DNA of 64,000 nt from Chelatococcus sambhunathii (GCF_001418005.1 NZ_LIOL01000001.1:372001-436000), one strand, 5' to 3'; positions 37,401 to 47,506 are shown, counted from the first letter of the stretch. A program made the numbers and translations. The notes: generated by a model from the letters alone, not told the origin.

Positions 37401-38780
37401 ATCGGCGCCGCCCAGTGTGGCGGTGCCGTTCGCGGTCAGGCGCGCCTCATCGCCGATGACTCCGGCCAGCTCGGGCGCCTGCGGCGAGAGCCCCGAGAGA
37501 TCGGCCGTGGCGTCGAAGGCAAAGCGCGTGTCCGGCTGCAACGGCGGTCCCAGCGCCTCGGCCTTGAGACCGATGACGGCGCGGCCGATGGCGTTCCCCA
37601 CAATCGACAGGGCGTTGCCGGTGGCGGACAGGTCGAGCCTGGGTCGCGACAGCGGCCCCTCCACCGTGGCCGTCACCTCGAGGCCCTGCCAGGACAGCGC
37701 GACCGGCGCGAGCGCCGCATAGGGCATGGCCGACGGCAGGGAGAGGACGAGGCGGCCGCTCACGGCATCGCGGGCCTCGTCGAGGGCACCGGAGCCCCTC
37801 ACGCGGCCGCCGGCGCCTTCGGCGAAGATCTCGCCGATCTCGATGCGCCCGTTGTCGAATCGTTTTCCCCGTGCCCGCAGCGTGGCCTCGCCGGTGGCGA
37901 GGGGTGCATAGCGGTCCGGCAGCAAGGCGGCGATGTCGGCCATGCCGTCGAGGGCGAGCACACGGCCGTCGTCGTCGCGCGTGATCGTCGCGGTGGCCCG
38001 TGCTTCGGCGCTCGCGCCGAGCGTCAGCACGAGGTCTCCGCGCCAGTCGTCGAGCGGGCCGTCGCCGCGCAGGGTGAAGTCGAGCGGCGGCAACTCCGGC
38101 AGGTTCGCAAGGCGCGAGACGATGCCGCCGGCTGGCTCCGCCGCCCTGAGGTCGACGACGAGCTGCTGGGTGTCAGGCACGAAGCGCAGAGTGCCGTCGA
38201 CGGTGGCGGCGATCCCGTCCGTTCGCCGGACAGCGATCTCGCCGGACAGCCCGTCGGCCGGATCGACGAGCCGCGCGTTGCCGCTGACGGCGAGTTGCAC
38301 CGGCTCCCCGATGAGCGCCTCGCCGAGGGCGATCTCATCGACGGCGAGCTGCTCGACGATGACGCCGACCGGCAGCCGCGGCAGGCCGGCGCTTTCGGCC
38401 GCCGGCTCGGTGCCGGGAACGGGCGTGCGGGTCACGGCGAGGCGCCCGGCCTCCATCGCCGTCACTTCGACCACCCCCGAGAGCAGCGACAGCGGCCGCC
38501 AGGCGAGACGCGCGCGGTCCAGCGTCAGCCACACACCGTCGCGATCGGCGACAGAGACGTCGCTCACGGTCATGTCGAAAGGCACCGGGCCGTCGAGTCG
38601 GCCAATCGCGAGACGCATGTCGGGGCTGCTCGCCAGGGTCTCGACGAGCCGCACGAGTTGCGCGCGGCCGGCATCGGTGCGCGTCAGGAGCACGGCAGCC
38701 AGGACGACGAGGGCGACCGCCCCGACGATGGTGAGGAGAATGGCGCGGGCGACGCGGCCCGCCTTGTTCGAGCGGCGCAT
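34473..38780 (-). CDS. tamB: Translocation and assembly module protein TamB
   Basis: This encodes about 1435 residues, within the size range of TamB. An N-terminal signal anchor (ARAILLTIVGAVALVVLAAVLL) is followed by a very long stretch of repetitive beta-strand sequence. The C-terminal TamB/DUF490 domain follows (MRRGTFQVLGRRLTFTRGNV; LPQDEVLARLLFGK; SAVGIGMEWDY). TamB spans the periplasm from the inner membrane to TamA and helps deliver outer-membrane proteins or lipids. The start overlaps the tamA stop by one base. Upstream extension of the frame is a tamA shadow. Confidence 0.93.
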   Translation of the reverse strand: MRRSNKAGRVARAILLTIVGAVALVVLAAVLLTRTDAGRAQLVRLVETLASSPDMRLAIGRLDGPVPFDMTVSDVSVADRDGVWLTLDRARLAWRPLSLLSGVVEVTAMEAGRLAVTRTPVPGTEPAAESAGLPRLPVGVIVEQLAVDEIALGEALIGEPVQLAVSGNARLVDPADGLSGEIAVRRTDGIAATVDGTLRFVPDTQQLVVDLRAAEPAGGIVSRLANLPELPPLDFTLRGDGPLDDWRGDLVLTLGASAEARATATITRDDDGRVLALDGMADIAALLPDRYAPLATGEATLRARGKRFDNGRIEIGEIFAEGAGGRVRGSGALDEARDAVSGRLVLSLPSAMPYAALAPVALSWQGLEVTATVEGPLSRPRLDLSATGNALSIVGNAIGRAVIGLKAEALGPPLQPDTRFAFDATADLSGLSPQAPELAGVIGDEARLTANGTATLGGADIAALRLDLAPLAATFSGTVTSDAVDGKVNVERADLAALRAFTDQPLAGVVALTGDVSASFDLTRLAVTLNGMARDLATGVAQADGLLGRNVRLSGGFRRNADGSFGFERFSVSGAHVGLIADGSATADRANVTAKLDLPDLSQLDARVTGRGNVDATLTGSLDALDARLRLTIDEASALGRPIERLTADIEAQDVTGAATGQLTLSGSVDGKPAAGSGRFARDAAGAVAVSDLDIGLGSVRAQGALAISPASLASGRLTLRAGDLGDVAPLLLMEMAGAVDLDLTLSAEAGRQNLAAKGRVSDFAGFGASLAVADVDVRVRDLLGQFVADGKVALERLAVSGVDVPRAEISAEGTREATRLVLNGVVRGVDVAATAQVAMRPDETVVTLDSASASRGAQRVTVARGAAFALRGGAVTIRDLVVNADGGSFAVSGSAGERLDLAVTARNLPLTVAELAKPGLGLAGQLSGEAQIAGTAARPDGRYRLSVGGFTMPQIRDAGLTPLAIEASGTLADGRAGIDASVRGISEAPIRITGSLPTTPDGNLDLTIAGRIDLAVANRLAAADGQRYAGSATADLRLTGTMAAPRAQGTVRLVGGRFEDVVNGVLLADINATITGSERELVIQSLTARARNGGAITGSGRIALDPAAGFPGNITLRATNAQLISNDTTNAVVGLDLAVSGPMATTPRVSGRVTVENLQIFVPDRLPPSVTPIEVRHRNAPPRVAERARAERERRARAAGGAFNAALDITVDASSGRVLVRGQGINAELGGTLTIRGTSSNPIVDGGFTMRRGTFQVLGRRLTFTRGNVTFPGTLDPQIDFVAEAPAGDVTARVAVDGIASRPDLRFSSSPELPQDEVLARLLFGKPSGNLTAGQALQLAQAVAQFAGGNRVLDDLSRSLGVDAVDIDTDVRGNVAVGIGKRIDDNIYLGVKQGATPDSSRVTVDIDITDRIKLQGEAGADGSSAVGIGMEWDY

Positions 38781-40759
38781 CAGAAAGCCTGCCCCAGGCT
38801 GATGTAGAGGCCGAAGGGCGGGTCGCCCCTCTCCCTGTTGAGGCCACGGGCGATGTCGAGCCTCAGCGGCCCGATGGCGGTATAGTAGCGCAGGCCGATG
38901 CCCGCCGAATAGCGCATGGGTTCGTCGAAATCGGGATAGCTCGAGCGATAGGCCATGCCCGCATCGACGAAGGGCACGATGCCGATCGTGTCCGTCACCT
39001 TCATGCGCAGCTCGGCCGAGGCCTCCAGCAGGCTGCGCCCGCCGATGGGTTGGCCGAAGACGTTCTTCGGCCCGAGGCTCTGGTAGTCGTAGCCGCGCAC
39101 CGACCCGCCGCCGCCGGCATAGAACCGGCGTGGCGGCGGGATGTCGCCGAGATCGGCCCCGATGAGGCTGCCGAACCCGACACGTCCCGCGAGCACGAAG
39201 CGCTCTTCGGCGTCGATCGGCCAGTAGCCGGAGAGGCTGGCCTTGACCATGGTCATATCGACGGTCGAGCCGAGGAAACTGGTGAACGGTTCCACCGTGA
39301 CCGAGGCGCGGATGCCACGCTTCGGGTCGAGCTTGTCGTTGGTGTTGTCGTAGTCGACCTGCACAGGCACGCCGACGAGCGTGTACCAGCGGCCGGTATC
39401 GAAATCGGTATCGTAGCCGCGCAGGTATTTGGCACGCTCGATATCGAGGCCGATCTGACCCGACCATTCCCTAGTGAAACGCCGCTTGAGGGCGATGGCG
39501 CCGAGGAAGCCTTGGCGGGAATAGCTCTCCGTCACCTCGCGCAGGTAGGCCGCCTGCACGACGAGGTCGTCCTTCGCCGTGATGATGCCCGGCTTGGTGA
39601 AGGTGGCGCCGAAGCGGTAGCCGAGCTTGTCCTGCCACTCGGCCTTCTTGCCGGTCACGCCGATCGTGTTGATGTCGGTACCCGACACCTGGGCGTCGAG
39701 GCGCAGCCGCTCGGCTCCGCCGAAGAGGTTGCGGTGCCCCCAATAGGCGTTGATGCCCGGCCCCTCGGTCGTCGAATATTTCGCGCCGAAGCCGATGAAG
39801 CGCCGCGCCCGCTCCTGCACCTCGATGATGATGGGCAGGGTGCCGTCGGAATCGAGCGCATCGCCCTCGCGGATGCGCACCGAGCTGAAGACGTCGTATT
39901 CGCCGAGGTCGCGCCTCAGATCGGCCAGCGGCTCGGGCGAGAAGAGGTCGCCGGTCTTGAACGGCACCCGGTCCTCGACGAAGGAGGGGTCGAGCCGCTC
40001 GGTGCCCTGGACCGTCACCCGGCCGAAACGCGCCTTGCGCCCGGGCGCGACGAAGAAGGTCACGTCCATCGTGCGCGTCGCGTGGTCGACCACGGCCTCC
40101 CGCCGCGGCACGGCGGCGAAGGCGTAGCCTTCTTCGCGCAGGGCCGCGACGATGGCCCGCTCGCCGGCGAGCACGGCCGCGCTCTGGGCCGGCTCTCCCG
40201 GCACGAGCTTGGCCGGGGCCCAGCCGGCGGGCGGCGCGAGGGGCCGCCCCGTCGCTTCATCGACGACGGCAAGGCGCGAGAAGGTGAAGCGCGGCCCGAA
40301 GGTGATCGTGACCCGCACCGGCACCGAGCCGCGGGTGCGGATGGCATCGATGCGCTGCGGGGCCTGCGGCGAGGATACGTCGACGCCCGCCACGGTGATG
40401 TCGACGCGCGGCTGGTAATAGCCGAAGGCCGACAGCGCGCCGAGGAGCTGCTGCTTGTCGCCCTCGGCGCGCCTTTGCAGGCCGACGCCGCCCGAGGGCG
40501 GGTCGTTCTTCAGCTTCTCGAGGTTGGACAGTTCCTTCAGCCGGTCGCCGAGATCCTCGGTGTCGCCGCGGAAATCGAAGGTGACGTCGTAGGTGACCGG
40601 GTCGGGAACGGGAAAGGCCGGCCCCTCCTCCTTCTCCTCAGTACCGAAGAGGCGCGCGAAGAAGCCGGGCCGTTCACCGGCCTGCGCCTCGGCCACCGTG
40701 AGGACGAGCACGATCGCAGTGCCGGCGGCGAACCAGCCGCACCACGGCGAACGGCCCAT
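38780..40759 (-). CDS. tamA: Outer membrane assembly factor TamA (Omp85 family)
   Basis: This encodes 659 residues with a signal peptide (WCGWFAAGTAIVLVLTVAEAQA). POTRA-type repeats run from about residue 65 to 300 (VTYDVTFDF; PVRVTITFGPRF; RFGRVTVQGTERLDPSFVE). The Omp85 beta-barrel follows, with GVPVQVDYDNTNDKLDPKRG and the RRFYAGGGGSVRGYDYQSLG loop, which contains the conserved VRGY. The protein ends in Phe, as expected for an outer-membrane barrel. The ATG at 40759 is preferred because the signal peptide starts there. It heads the tamA-tamB operon; a 24-bp dyad lies 155 bp upstream. Confidence 0.93.
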   Translation of the reverse strand: MGRSPWCGWFAAGTAIVLVLTVAEAQAGERPGFFARLFGTEEKEEGPAFPVPDPVTYDVTFDFRGDTEDLGDRLKELSNLEKLKNDPPSGGVGLQRRAEGDKQQLLGALSAFGYYQPRVDITVAGVDVSSPQAPQRIDAIRTRGSVPVRVTITFGPRFTFSRLAVVDEATGRPLAPPAGWAPAKLVPGEPAQSAAVLAGERAIVAALREEGYAFAAVPRREAVVDHATRTMDVTFFVAPGRKARFGRVTVQGTERLDPSFVEDRVPFKTGDLFSPEPLADLRRDLGEYDVFSSVRIREGDALDSDGTLPIIIEVQERARRFIGFGAKYSTTEGPGINAYWGHRNLFGGAERLRLDAQVSGTDINTIGVTGKKAEWQDKLGYRFGATFTKPGIITAKDDLVVQAAYLREVTESYSRQGFLGAIALKRRFTREWSGQIGLDIERAKYLRGYDTDFDTGRWYTLVGVPVQVDYDNTNDKLDPKRGIRASVTVEPFTSFLGSTVDMTMVKASLSGYWPIDAEERFVLAGRVGFGSLIGADLGDIPPPRRFYAGGGGSVRGYDYQSLGPKNVFGQPIGGRSLLEASAELRMKVTDTIGIVPFVDAGMAYRSSYPDFDEPMRYSAGIGLRYYTAIGPLRLDIARGLNRERGDPPFGLYISLGQAF

Positions 40760-40913
40760 GCCGCCCCTCTCGTCCTGTGGCAACCGGATAAGCAATACGT
40801 CGCAGCCGCTTCGGCAGCCTCCTTCGCCTCCCTCAGTCCGCTATACCCGCCGGATTGCGCCGTTATCGAGGCATAAAGCCCGGCTGGACGGCAGCACGCG
40901 CATATTCCAGGGT

Positions 40914-40937
40914 ATTCTGCACAATATCGTGCAGAAT
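40914..40937. promoter_or_regulatory. 24-bp dyad ATTCTGCAC-N6-GTGCAGAAT
   Basis: Perfect nine-base arms flank a six-base spacer (AATATC) in a local AT-rich island between the rraA-like stop (40963) and the tamA start (40759). No U-run follows on either strand. Geometry and AT content fit an operator of a dimeric helix-turn-helix regulator in the tamA upstream region. Confidence 0.45.
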
Positions 40938-40962
40938 TCGCTAACGATGCTGGGCGCTCAGT

Positions 40963-41679
40963 TCACCCCTCGCCGCCGTTCGCCGCCAGAAAGGCCTCAT
41001 AGCGGGCCTTGTTGGCCTCGTTCGGCGGATAGAGGCCCGGCAGCGCGGCGCCGCTCTCGACCTCCCGCATGATCCAGCCTTCCAGCCGCTCCTGTGCCAC
41101 GGCGGCCTTGACCACGTCGTCGAGCAGCGCGCGGGGAATGAGCACCGCCCCGTCGTCGTCCGCCACCACCACATCGTCGGGGAAGACGGCGACGCCGCCG
41201 CAGGCGACCGGCTCCTGCCAGCCGACGAAGGTGAGGCCTGCGACGGACGGTGGCGCGGCCGCGCCCTGGCACCACACCTTGAGGCCTGTGCCGAGCACTC
41301 CGGCCAGATCGCGGACGACACCGTCGGTGACGAGGGCGGCGACGCCCCGCTTCTGCATGCGCGCGCACAGGATATCGCCGAAGATGCCGGCATCGGTGAC
41401 GCCCATGGCATCGACCACGGCCACCGCTCCTTCCGGCATCGCCTCGATGGCGGCGCGGGTGGAGGTGGGGGAGGACCAGGATTCCGGCGTCGCGAGATCC
41501 TCCCGCGCCGGCACGAAGCGCAGCGTGAAGGCGGGGCCGACGACGCGCTTCTGGCCCGGCACGAGCGGACGCGTGCCGCGCATCCACACATTGCGCAGCC
41601 CCTTCTTGAGGAGAACGGTGGTCAGCGTGGCGGTGGAGACTTCGGCGAGGGCGGCGGCAACGGCGGGGTCGAGGCTCAT
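40963..41679 (-). CDS. RraA-family protein (aldolase/decarboxylase-like)
   Basis: This encodes 238 residues of the RraA/HMG-aldolase fold. FGDILCARMQKRGVAALVTD followed by GVVRDLAGV supplies the G-X20-R-D metal/substrate motif of class II pyruvate aldolases in this family. PGQKRVVGPAFTLRFV and VFPDDVVVADDDGAVLIPR are further family segments. RraA proper inhibits RNase E and is shorter (about 160 residues), so an aldolase or oxaloacetate decarboxylase-type enzyme is more likely. ATG 41679 is followed by the conserved family N-terminus. Confidence 0.85.
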   Translation of the reverse strand: MSLDPAVAAALAEVSTATLTTVLLKKGLRNVWMRGTRPLVPGQKRVVGPAFTLRFVPAREDLATPESWSSPTSTRAAIEAMPEGAVAVVDAMGVTDAGIFGDILCARMQKRGVAALVTDGVVRDLAGVLGTGLKVWCQGAAAPPSVAGLTFVGWQEPVACGGVAVFPDDVVVADDDGAVLIPRALLDDVVKAAVAQERLEGWIMREVESGAALPGLYPPNEANKARYEAFLAANGGEG

Positions 41680-41903
41680 GGCGGTCCTGTGCAGCTTCGC
41701 GAGGCCCGGCGTGCGGCGGGCGGGAGCGCGAGTCATAGGCCGGGCAGGAGCCTCCAGGCAACCACCGCAGCTCCGCACCGGATGCAGGGCGATCCACGCA
41801 CGCCCGGCGTCGGAGGCAACGGAACCGCGCTTGCCGAGCTGGCATGCCCCATGCAGGCTGATGCCCCCCGCCGGACGGGCGGGCGATTCACCGGGAGCTG
41901 GGC

Positions 41904-43115
41904 ATGGGGGCAATCGTCTGGGAATGGCTCAATTTCGGCGTGCGCTGGCTGCACGTCATCGCCGGCATCGCCTGGATCGGCTCGTCATTCTATTTCGTGC
42001 ACCTCGACCTCAGCCTCAAGCCACGTGAGGGCCTGCCGAAGGAAGCCTATGGCGAGGCCTGGCAGGTGCACGGCGGCGGCTTCTACAACATGGTGAAATA
42101 TCTCGTCGCGCCGCAATCGATGCCGGACGAGCTGACCTGGTTCAAATGGGAGGCCTATACCACCTGGCTCTCCGGCGCAGCGCTGATGGTGCTCGTCTAT
42201 TACATGGGCGCCGAGCTCTATCTCATCGATGCCGACGTCCTGCCCCTGCCCGCCTGGGCGGCAATCGCCCTCTCCGTGGGCGGCCTCGCGCTCGGCTGGC
42301 TCATCTATGACGGCCTGTGCCGCTCGCCACTCGGCCGCAACGACACCCATCTCGCCCTCGCCGGCTTCGTCTTCCTCGTCGCGCTCGCCTACGGCTTCGG
42401 CCTCGTCTTCTCCGGGCGCGGCGCCTTCATGCAGATGGGCGCGCTCATCGGCACGATGATGGTGGCGAACGTCTTCCTCGTCATCATCCCCAACCAGCGC
42501 AAGGTGGTGGCGGCGCTGATCGTCGGCGAGACGCCGGACCCCGCCCTCGGCGCCAAGGGCAAGCAGCGCTCGCTGCACAACAACTACCTGACGCTGCCGG
42601 TCGTCTTCGTCATGATCGGCAATCACTATCCGCTCGCCTTCGCCACGCAATATGCCTGGGCCATCCTCGCCTCAGTCATCGTCATGGGCGCGCTCATCCG
42701 CCATTTCTTCAACACCATGCACAAGACAGGCGAGATGAAGACGTGGCCGTGGTTCGCCTCCGCCCTGCTCCTCCTCCTCGTCATGTTCCTGAGCGCGCTC
42801 GGGCCGAAGGGGCCCGTGCGCGGCACCATGGATGCCGCCGCGCCGGCCGGCCCGGTCACCTTCGCCCGCGTGGAGGAGATCGTCACCAGCCGCTGCAGCA
42901 TGTGCCACGCGATGGAGCCGGTGTGGGACGGCGTCGTCGTGCCGCCGAAGAACGTGCTCCTGGAAACGGGTGACGAGATCCGCCTGCGCGCCCACGACAT
43001 CGCCATGCAGGCCGCCTTCACCGGCGCCATGCCGCCCGGCAACGTCACGCAGATGACGCCCGAAGAACGTGCGGTGCTGGCGCGCTGGTTCGAGGGTGGT
43101 GCGGCGGGGCAGTAA
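41904..43115 (+). CDS. puuD: Membrane urate hydroxylase PuuD
   Basis: This encodes 403 residues. Eight or nine membrane helices start at VRWLHVIAGIAWIGSSFYFV. HGGGFYNMVKYLVAPQSMPDE and NHYPLAFATQYAW are hallmarks of the integral membrane urate oxidase. A C-terminal cytochrome c domain carries CSMCHA near residue 333. PuuD converts urate to 5-hydroxyisourate and passes electrons to a cytochrome. No other purine-catabolism gene is adjacent. It is divergent from the RraA-like gene. Confidence 0.93.
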   Translation: MGAIVWEWLNFGVRWLHVIAGIAWIGSSFYFVHLDLSLKPREGLPKEAYGEAWQVHGGGFYNMVKYLVAPQSMPDELTWFKWEAYTTWLSGAALMVLVYYMGAELYLIDADVLPLPAWAAIALSVGGLALGWLIYDGLCRSPLGRNDTHLALAGFVFLVALAYGFGLVFSGRGAFMQMGALIGTMMVANVFLVIIPNQRKVVAALIVGETPDPALGAKGKQRSLHNNYLTLPVVFVMIGNHYPLAFATQYAWAILASVIVMGALIRHFFNTMHKTGEMKTWPWFASALLLLLVMFLSALGPKGPVRGTMDAAAPAGPVTFARVEEIVTSRCSMCHAMEPVWDGVVVPPKNVLLETGDEIRLRAHDIAMQAAFTGAMPPGNVTQMTPEERAVLARWFEGGAAGQ

Positions 43116-43161
43116 GACCGGCGGCAATCACGCACGGCTGTCTCGCATGCACACACCAGTT

Positions 43162-43188
43162 CCCTCGCCCCGCCTGCGGCGGAGAGGG
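43162..43188. repeat. Short imperfect GC-rich hairpin
   Basis: CCCTCGCCCCGCC-TGC-GGCGGAGAGGG pairs imperfectly downstream of puuD, in the 80-bp gap before the convergent EEP gene. Similar short hairpins occur as dispersed repeats in Hyphomicrobiales. It lacks a U-tract, so I do not call it a terminator. Confidence 0.35.
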
Positions 43189-43195
43189 TGGAAAT

Positions 43196-44245
43196 TCACC
43201 CCTGCCGCGGGCGGACGTCGGCCACGACGAGGTCGTGGTCGGAGATGGCGTTGCCGGCCGCATCGACCGCCGGCACCGTTGCTGGATCGGCCACGGCGAC
43301 GCCGCGGCAGAACAGCCAGTCGAGCCGGGTAAACGGCGCCTCGGGCGTGCCGTCCGGCCGCGTGCGCAGGCTGACATGGCGCGTGTTGCAGGTCTCCCAG
43401 GCAAAGCCTGCGGCCCGCATCTCGGCAAAGAGCGGCTCGGCCTCCTCGACGGCTTCGAGCGGCAGTTCCGCGCCGGCCGGGCCGACGGGCAGCGCATTGG
43501 TGTTGAGGTCCCCGCCGATGACGACGGGCACCCCCAGCGCCATATCCTCCAACGCGGCGAGCAGCCGCCGCACCTGGGCTGCGCGGTCCGCGGCGTCGCT
43601 GTTGCTTTCGAGGTGGACGGACACGGCGAGCAACTCGCCCGCCGCCCCCGCGACGCGGGCCGCGATCGCCATGCGCCCACCGAGCCGCCGCTGCCCGACC
43701 TCGGCCCCCGCGAACCACCGCCCGCCCTCGTCGAGGCGGATAACCGCCACGTCACGGAACGGCAGCCGCGACAGGATGGCATTGCCGTGCAGGCCGACCG
43801 CATTGGTCTGCCCCGCGTGCCAGACGCGCTCGCGCGTGTCGCCGAGCCCGAGTTCGACGAATTCCGTACCGAAGACGTAGCCCATGCCGAGCGCATCGGC
43901 TAGGAGCCGCACGGTGTGGACATTGCCCGAGCGCGCCATGCCGATGTCCATCTCCGACAGGAGGACGACATCGGCATCGACCTGCCGGAGCAGCACGACG
44001 GACGCCTCGTGATACTTGCAGCGCTCCGCATTCCAGGCCGCGATGCGCAGCGTCGCGGCGCCCCCCGTGACCGCCGCCACGGGCCGCATCTCGATGGCGT
44101 TGAGCGCCTGCAGGTTCGCGGCGATTCGGTCATGCTCCGCCTGGACGGCCGGCACGCGCCGGGCCTCGTCCAGGATGCCGTAGCCCGGCCCGCGCAGTTC
44201 GGCGGTCGTCGCGGTGACGAGACGCTCAAGGGTGGTGATGGTCAT
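43196..44245 (-). CDS. Endonuclease/exonuclease/phosphatase (EEP) family hydrolase
   Basis: This encodes 349 residues of the DNase I-like fold. AAWNAERCKY (Asn motif), DVVLLSEMDIGMARSG (metal Glu), SVHLESNS (His), GGDLNTNA (D-x-N) and AISDHDLVVADV (Asp-His) are the catalytic motifs in the right order. The substrate could be DNA, a phosphoinositide or another phosphoester and cannot be decided. No signal peptide is seen. It converges with puuD. Confidence 0.85.
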   Translation of the reverse strand: MTITTLERLVTATTAELRGPGYGILDEARRVPAVQAEHDRIAANLQALNAIEMRPVAAVTGGAATLRIAAWNAERCKYHEASVVLLRQVDADVVLLSEMDIGMARSGNVHTVRLLADALGMGYVFGTEFVELGLGDTRERVWHAGQTNAVGLHGNAILSRLPFRDVAVIRLDEGGRWFAGAEVGQRRLGGRMAIAARVAGAAGELLAVSVHLESNSDAADRAAQVRRLLAALEDMALGVPVVIGGDLNTNALPVGPAGAELPLEAVEEAEPLFAEMRAAGFAWETCNTRHVSLRTRPDGTPEAPFTRLDWLFCRGVAVADPATVPAVDAAGNAISDHDLVVADVRPRQG

Positions 44246-44381
44246 GATGGGATCACTTTCGGCGAGCTGTTACCGCAAAGCGCGGCACACCGGCTGATAT
44301 CGGCTCTGGCGCGTCCTTATCGTCCGAGCGCATGCGTCGCACGGTATTTCCCAAAAGCAGACGCCATGGCAAGCGAACCGC

Positions 44382-44473
44382 CCGTCATGGCCGGGCTCGT
44401 CCTGGCCATCCACGCCTGGCGACTTGCGCGGCTTTCAAGGCGGGGATGCCCGCGAGGAGCGCGGGCATGACGG
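44382..44473 (+). repeat. Dispersed Hyphomicrobiales palindromic repeat, copy 1
   Basis: CGTCATGGCCGGGCTCGTCC is followed by GGCCATCCACGCC and closes with GATGCCCGCG...GCGGGCATGACGG. A near-identical arrangement recurs at 53959-54048 in the same orientation. The ends are inverted repeats (CGTCATG/CATGACG). This element is widespread in intergenic regions of the order; here it lies in the 252-bp gap upstream of the EEP gene. Confidence 0.8.
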
Positions 44474-44497
44474 CAGGTGGTACCGCCCCTCACCACT

Positions 44498-45421
44498 TCA
44501 CGCGGCGACGGCGGCCTTCTCGTCGGCGAGGGCGGCAAGGCCGCGGGCGCGGGCGAGGCAGGCCGGCAGTTCCGGTTCGAAGCGCTCGGTGATCTCCATG
44601 ATCATGGTCGTGCCCGCCGGAAAAGTAAGTTCCGCGAAGATCTCCTCCCACGGGATGTCGCCCCAGCCAAGCGGCATGTGCAGGTCGCCGATGCCGAGCG
44701 CCATCGCCTCGCCCGGGTGGAAGAAGCGCGTCATCGTATAGGGGCGGCCGAAGGAATCGTGCACGTGCAGGTGGCCGGCCACGGGCGCCATGGCGCGGAT
44801 CTCCGCCCGCCAGTCGAGGCCGCGGCGCTTCGATTCGATATAGGCGTGGCTGAAGTCGATCAGCGCGCAGAGGTTCGGATGGCCGATGGCGGCCACCGTC
44901 GCGGCAACCTCGGACGGCGTCTGGCGGTATTCGTCGTCGCCCATGGCGAAGATGTTCTCGAGCGCGATGCGCACGCCATAGCCGCGGGCAACCTCGGCCA
45001 TCTCGGCGAGCGCCTCGCGCTCCATGGCATCGACGAGACCCATCTCGCCGCGCGTCTTCATGGGCGCCATGCCGGAGTGGTGCACGAGGACGCTCGCCCC
45101 GACGCGGTCGCACAGCTCGAGCATCGCCCGCATCGCCGCCTTCTGGTACGGCAGGTTGACCATATCCATGAAGTTCGAGCAGACGAGGCCGTGCACCGTA
45201 TAGCCGAGCTTGTAGCGCTTGGTGATCTCGACGAGCCTGCCGATCCGCTCGGGCAGCACGCGCCCGCCGGAGACGAGGTCCTCGCTGTAGAGCGACAGTT
45301 CGGCGATGTCGGCGCCGAGGTCCGCATGGCGGGCGAGCGCCCGCTCCAGCACGGAAAGGTCGCCGGTGCCGTTGCCCGTGCAGAAGCCGACGCCGGCGAT
45401 GATGTTGCTTGCTTGCGACAT
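44498..45421 (-). CDS. Sugar phosphate isomerase/epimerase (TIM barrel)
   Basis: This encodes 307 residues of the xylose isomerase-like AP-endonuclease-2 fold. Metal-site residues are suggested by VRIALENIFAMG (Glu), LCALIDFSHAYIES (Asp-His), GHLHVHDSFG (His-Asp-His) and the final TTMIMEITERF (Glu). The substrate is unknown. It follows ugpC by 27 bp, so it probably processes something taken up by the ugp transporter, where some relatives carry a glycerophosphodiesterase (ugpQ) instead. ATG 45433 is possible but sits too close to the GAGGAGG site. Confidence 0.8.
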   Translation of the reverse strand: MSQASNIIAGVGFCTGNGTGDLSVLERALARHADLGADIAELSLYSEDLVSGGRVLPERIGRLVEITKRYKLGYTVHGLVCSNFMDMVNLPYQKAAMRAMLELCDRVGASVLVHHSGMAPMKTRGEMGLVDAMEREALAEMAEVARGYGVRIALENIFAMGDDEYRQTPSEVAATVAAIGHPNLCALIDFSHAYIESKRRGLDWRAEIRAMAPVAGHLHVHDSFGRPYTMTRFFHPGEAMALGIGDLHMPLGWGDIPWEEIFAELTFPAGTTMIMEITERFEPELPACLARARGLAALADEKAAVAA

Positions 45422-45448
45422 GATGCGTTCCATCCTCCTCGCGAATTG

Positions 45449-46561
<1,113 letters not shown>

Positions 46562-46575
46562 GTCCTTGAGCTCCG

Positions 46576-47496
46576 TCACTTCTCGGTGGCGATGAGGCCG
46601 CGCACGAACCAGCGCTGCATCAGCGCCACGACCACGACCGGCGGCAGCATGACGATGAGCGCCGCCGCCATGGCGACGTTCCAGTCCGGCAGGCCGCCGT
46701 AGGGGTTGGGCACCATCTGCTTGAGCGCGATGATGGCGGTGCCGTAGGTGCCCCGGTCCGTGGTGACGAGCAGCGGCCACAGGTACTGATTCCAGGCGTA
46801 GACGAACATGATGGTGGCGAGCGCCAGCATGTTGGTGCGCGACAGCGGCATCAGGATCTCGACGAAGAAGCGGAAGGCCCCTGCCCCATCCATCTTCGCG
46901 GCTTCCGCGAGTTCGTCCGGCACCGTCATGAAGAACTGGCGATAGAGGAAGGTGCCGGTGGCAGTAGCGACCAGCGGCAGGATGAGCCCGACATAGGAGT
47001 TGAGCAGGTTCCACTGCAGCGACACCTGGACGCCGGACAGGACGGCGATGAGCGCGCTGATGCCAGTGACATCGAGGATCGCCTGCAGCGGCGCGAGCGC
47101 GTTGGCCGCGATCGCATAGGTCGGCACGATGCGCACCTCGAGCGGCAGCATGAGCGTGACGAAGATGACCCAGAAGAAGATCGTCCTCAGGCGGTAGTTG
47201 AAATAGACGATGGAGAAGGCGCTGAGCGCCGCGATCATCACCTTGCCCAGGGTGACGCCCGTCGCAAGAATGAAGCTGTTGGCGAGCTTGGTGCCGAAGT
47301 CTCCCCGCTGCCAGGCCGCGCCGAGATTGGTAAGAAGCTCGTCGCCGAGGGCGAAGCTGAAGGGAATGCGGTTGACCGCCTCGACAGTCTGCGTCGCCGC
47401 CGTGAAGGCCATCCACACCGGCAAGAGCACGACGAGGAGCCCGCCGAGCATGATGGCGTAAGTGACGGCATTGAAGATGGGGGTGCGCTCGATCAT
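46576..47496 (-). CDS. ugpE: sn-Glycerol-3-phosphate ABC permease UgpE
   Basis: This encodes a 306-residue inner-membrane permease with six helices, starting [20 protein letters not shown]. The EAA loop [20 protein letters not shown] contacts the ATPase. [20 protein letters not shown] and the C-terminal [12 protein letters not shown] are typical of UgpE. It lies 10 bp after ugpA and before ugpC in the operon. Confidence 0.92.
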   Translation of the reverse strand: MIERTPIFNAVTYAIMLGGLLVVLLPVWMAFTAATQTVEAVNRIPFSFALGDELLTNLGAAWQRGDFGTKLANSFILATGVTLGKVMIAALSAFSIVYFNYRLRTIFFWVIFVTLMLPLEVRIVPTYAIAANALAPLQAILDVTGISALIAVLSGVQVSLQWNLLNSYVGLILPLVATATGTFLYRQFFMTVPDELAEAAKMDGAGAFRFFVEILMPLSRTNMLALATIMFVYAWNQYLWPLLVTTDRGTYGTAIIALKQMVPNPYGGLPDWNVAMAAALIVMLPPVVVVALMQRWFVRGLIATEK

Positions 47497-47506
47497 CTCG
47501 CCCGCC

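Noticed and set aside
34473-39467. A TamB frame extended to 1664 residues
   Set aside because: The extra 229 residues overlap tamA in another frame. The signal anchor begins at 38780, one base overlapping the tamA stop.
40963-41679. RraA, the RNase E inhibitor
   Set aside because: The protein is about 75 residues longer than RraA and keeps the aldolase-type G-X20-R-D motif.
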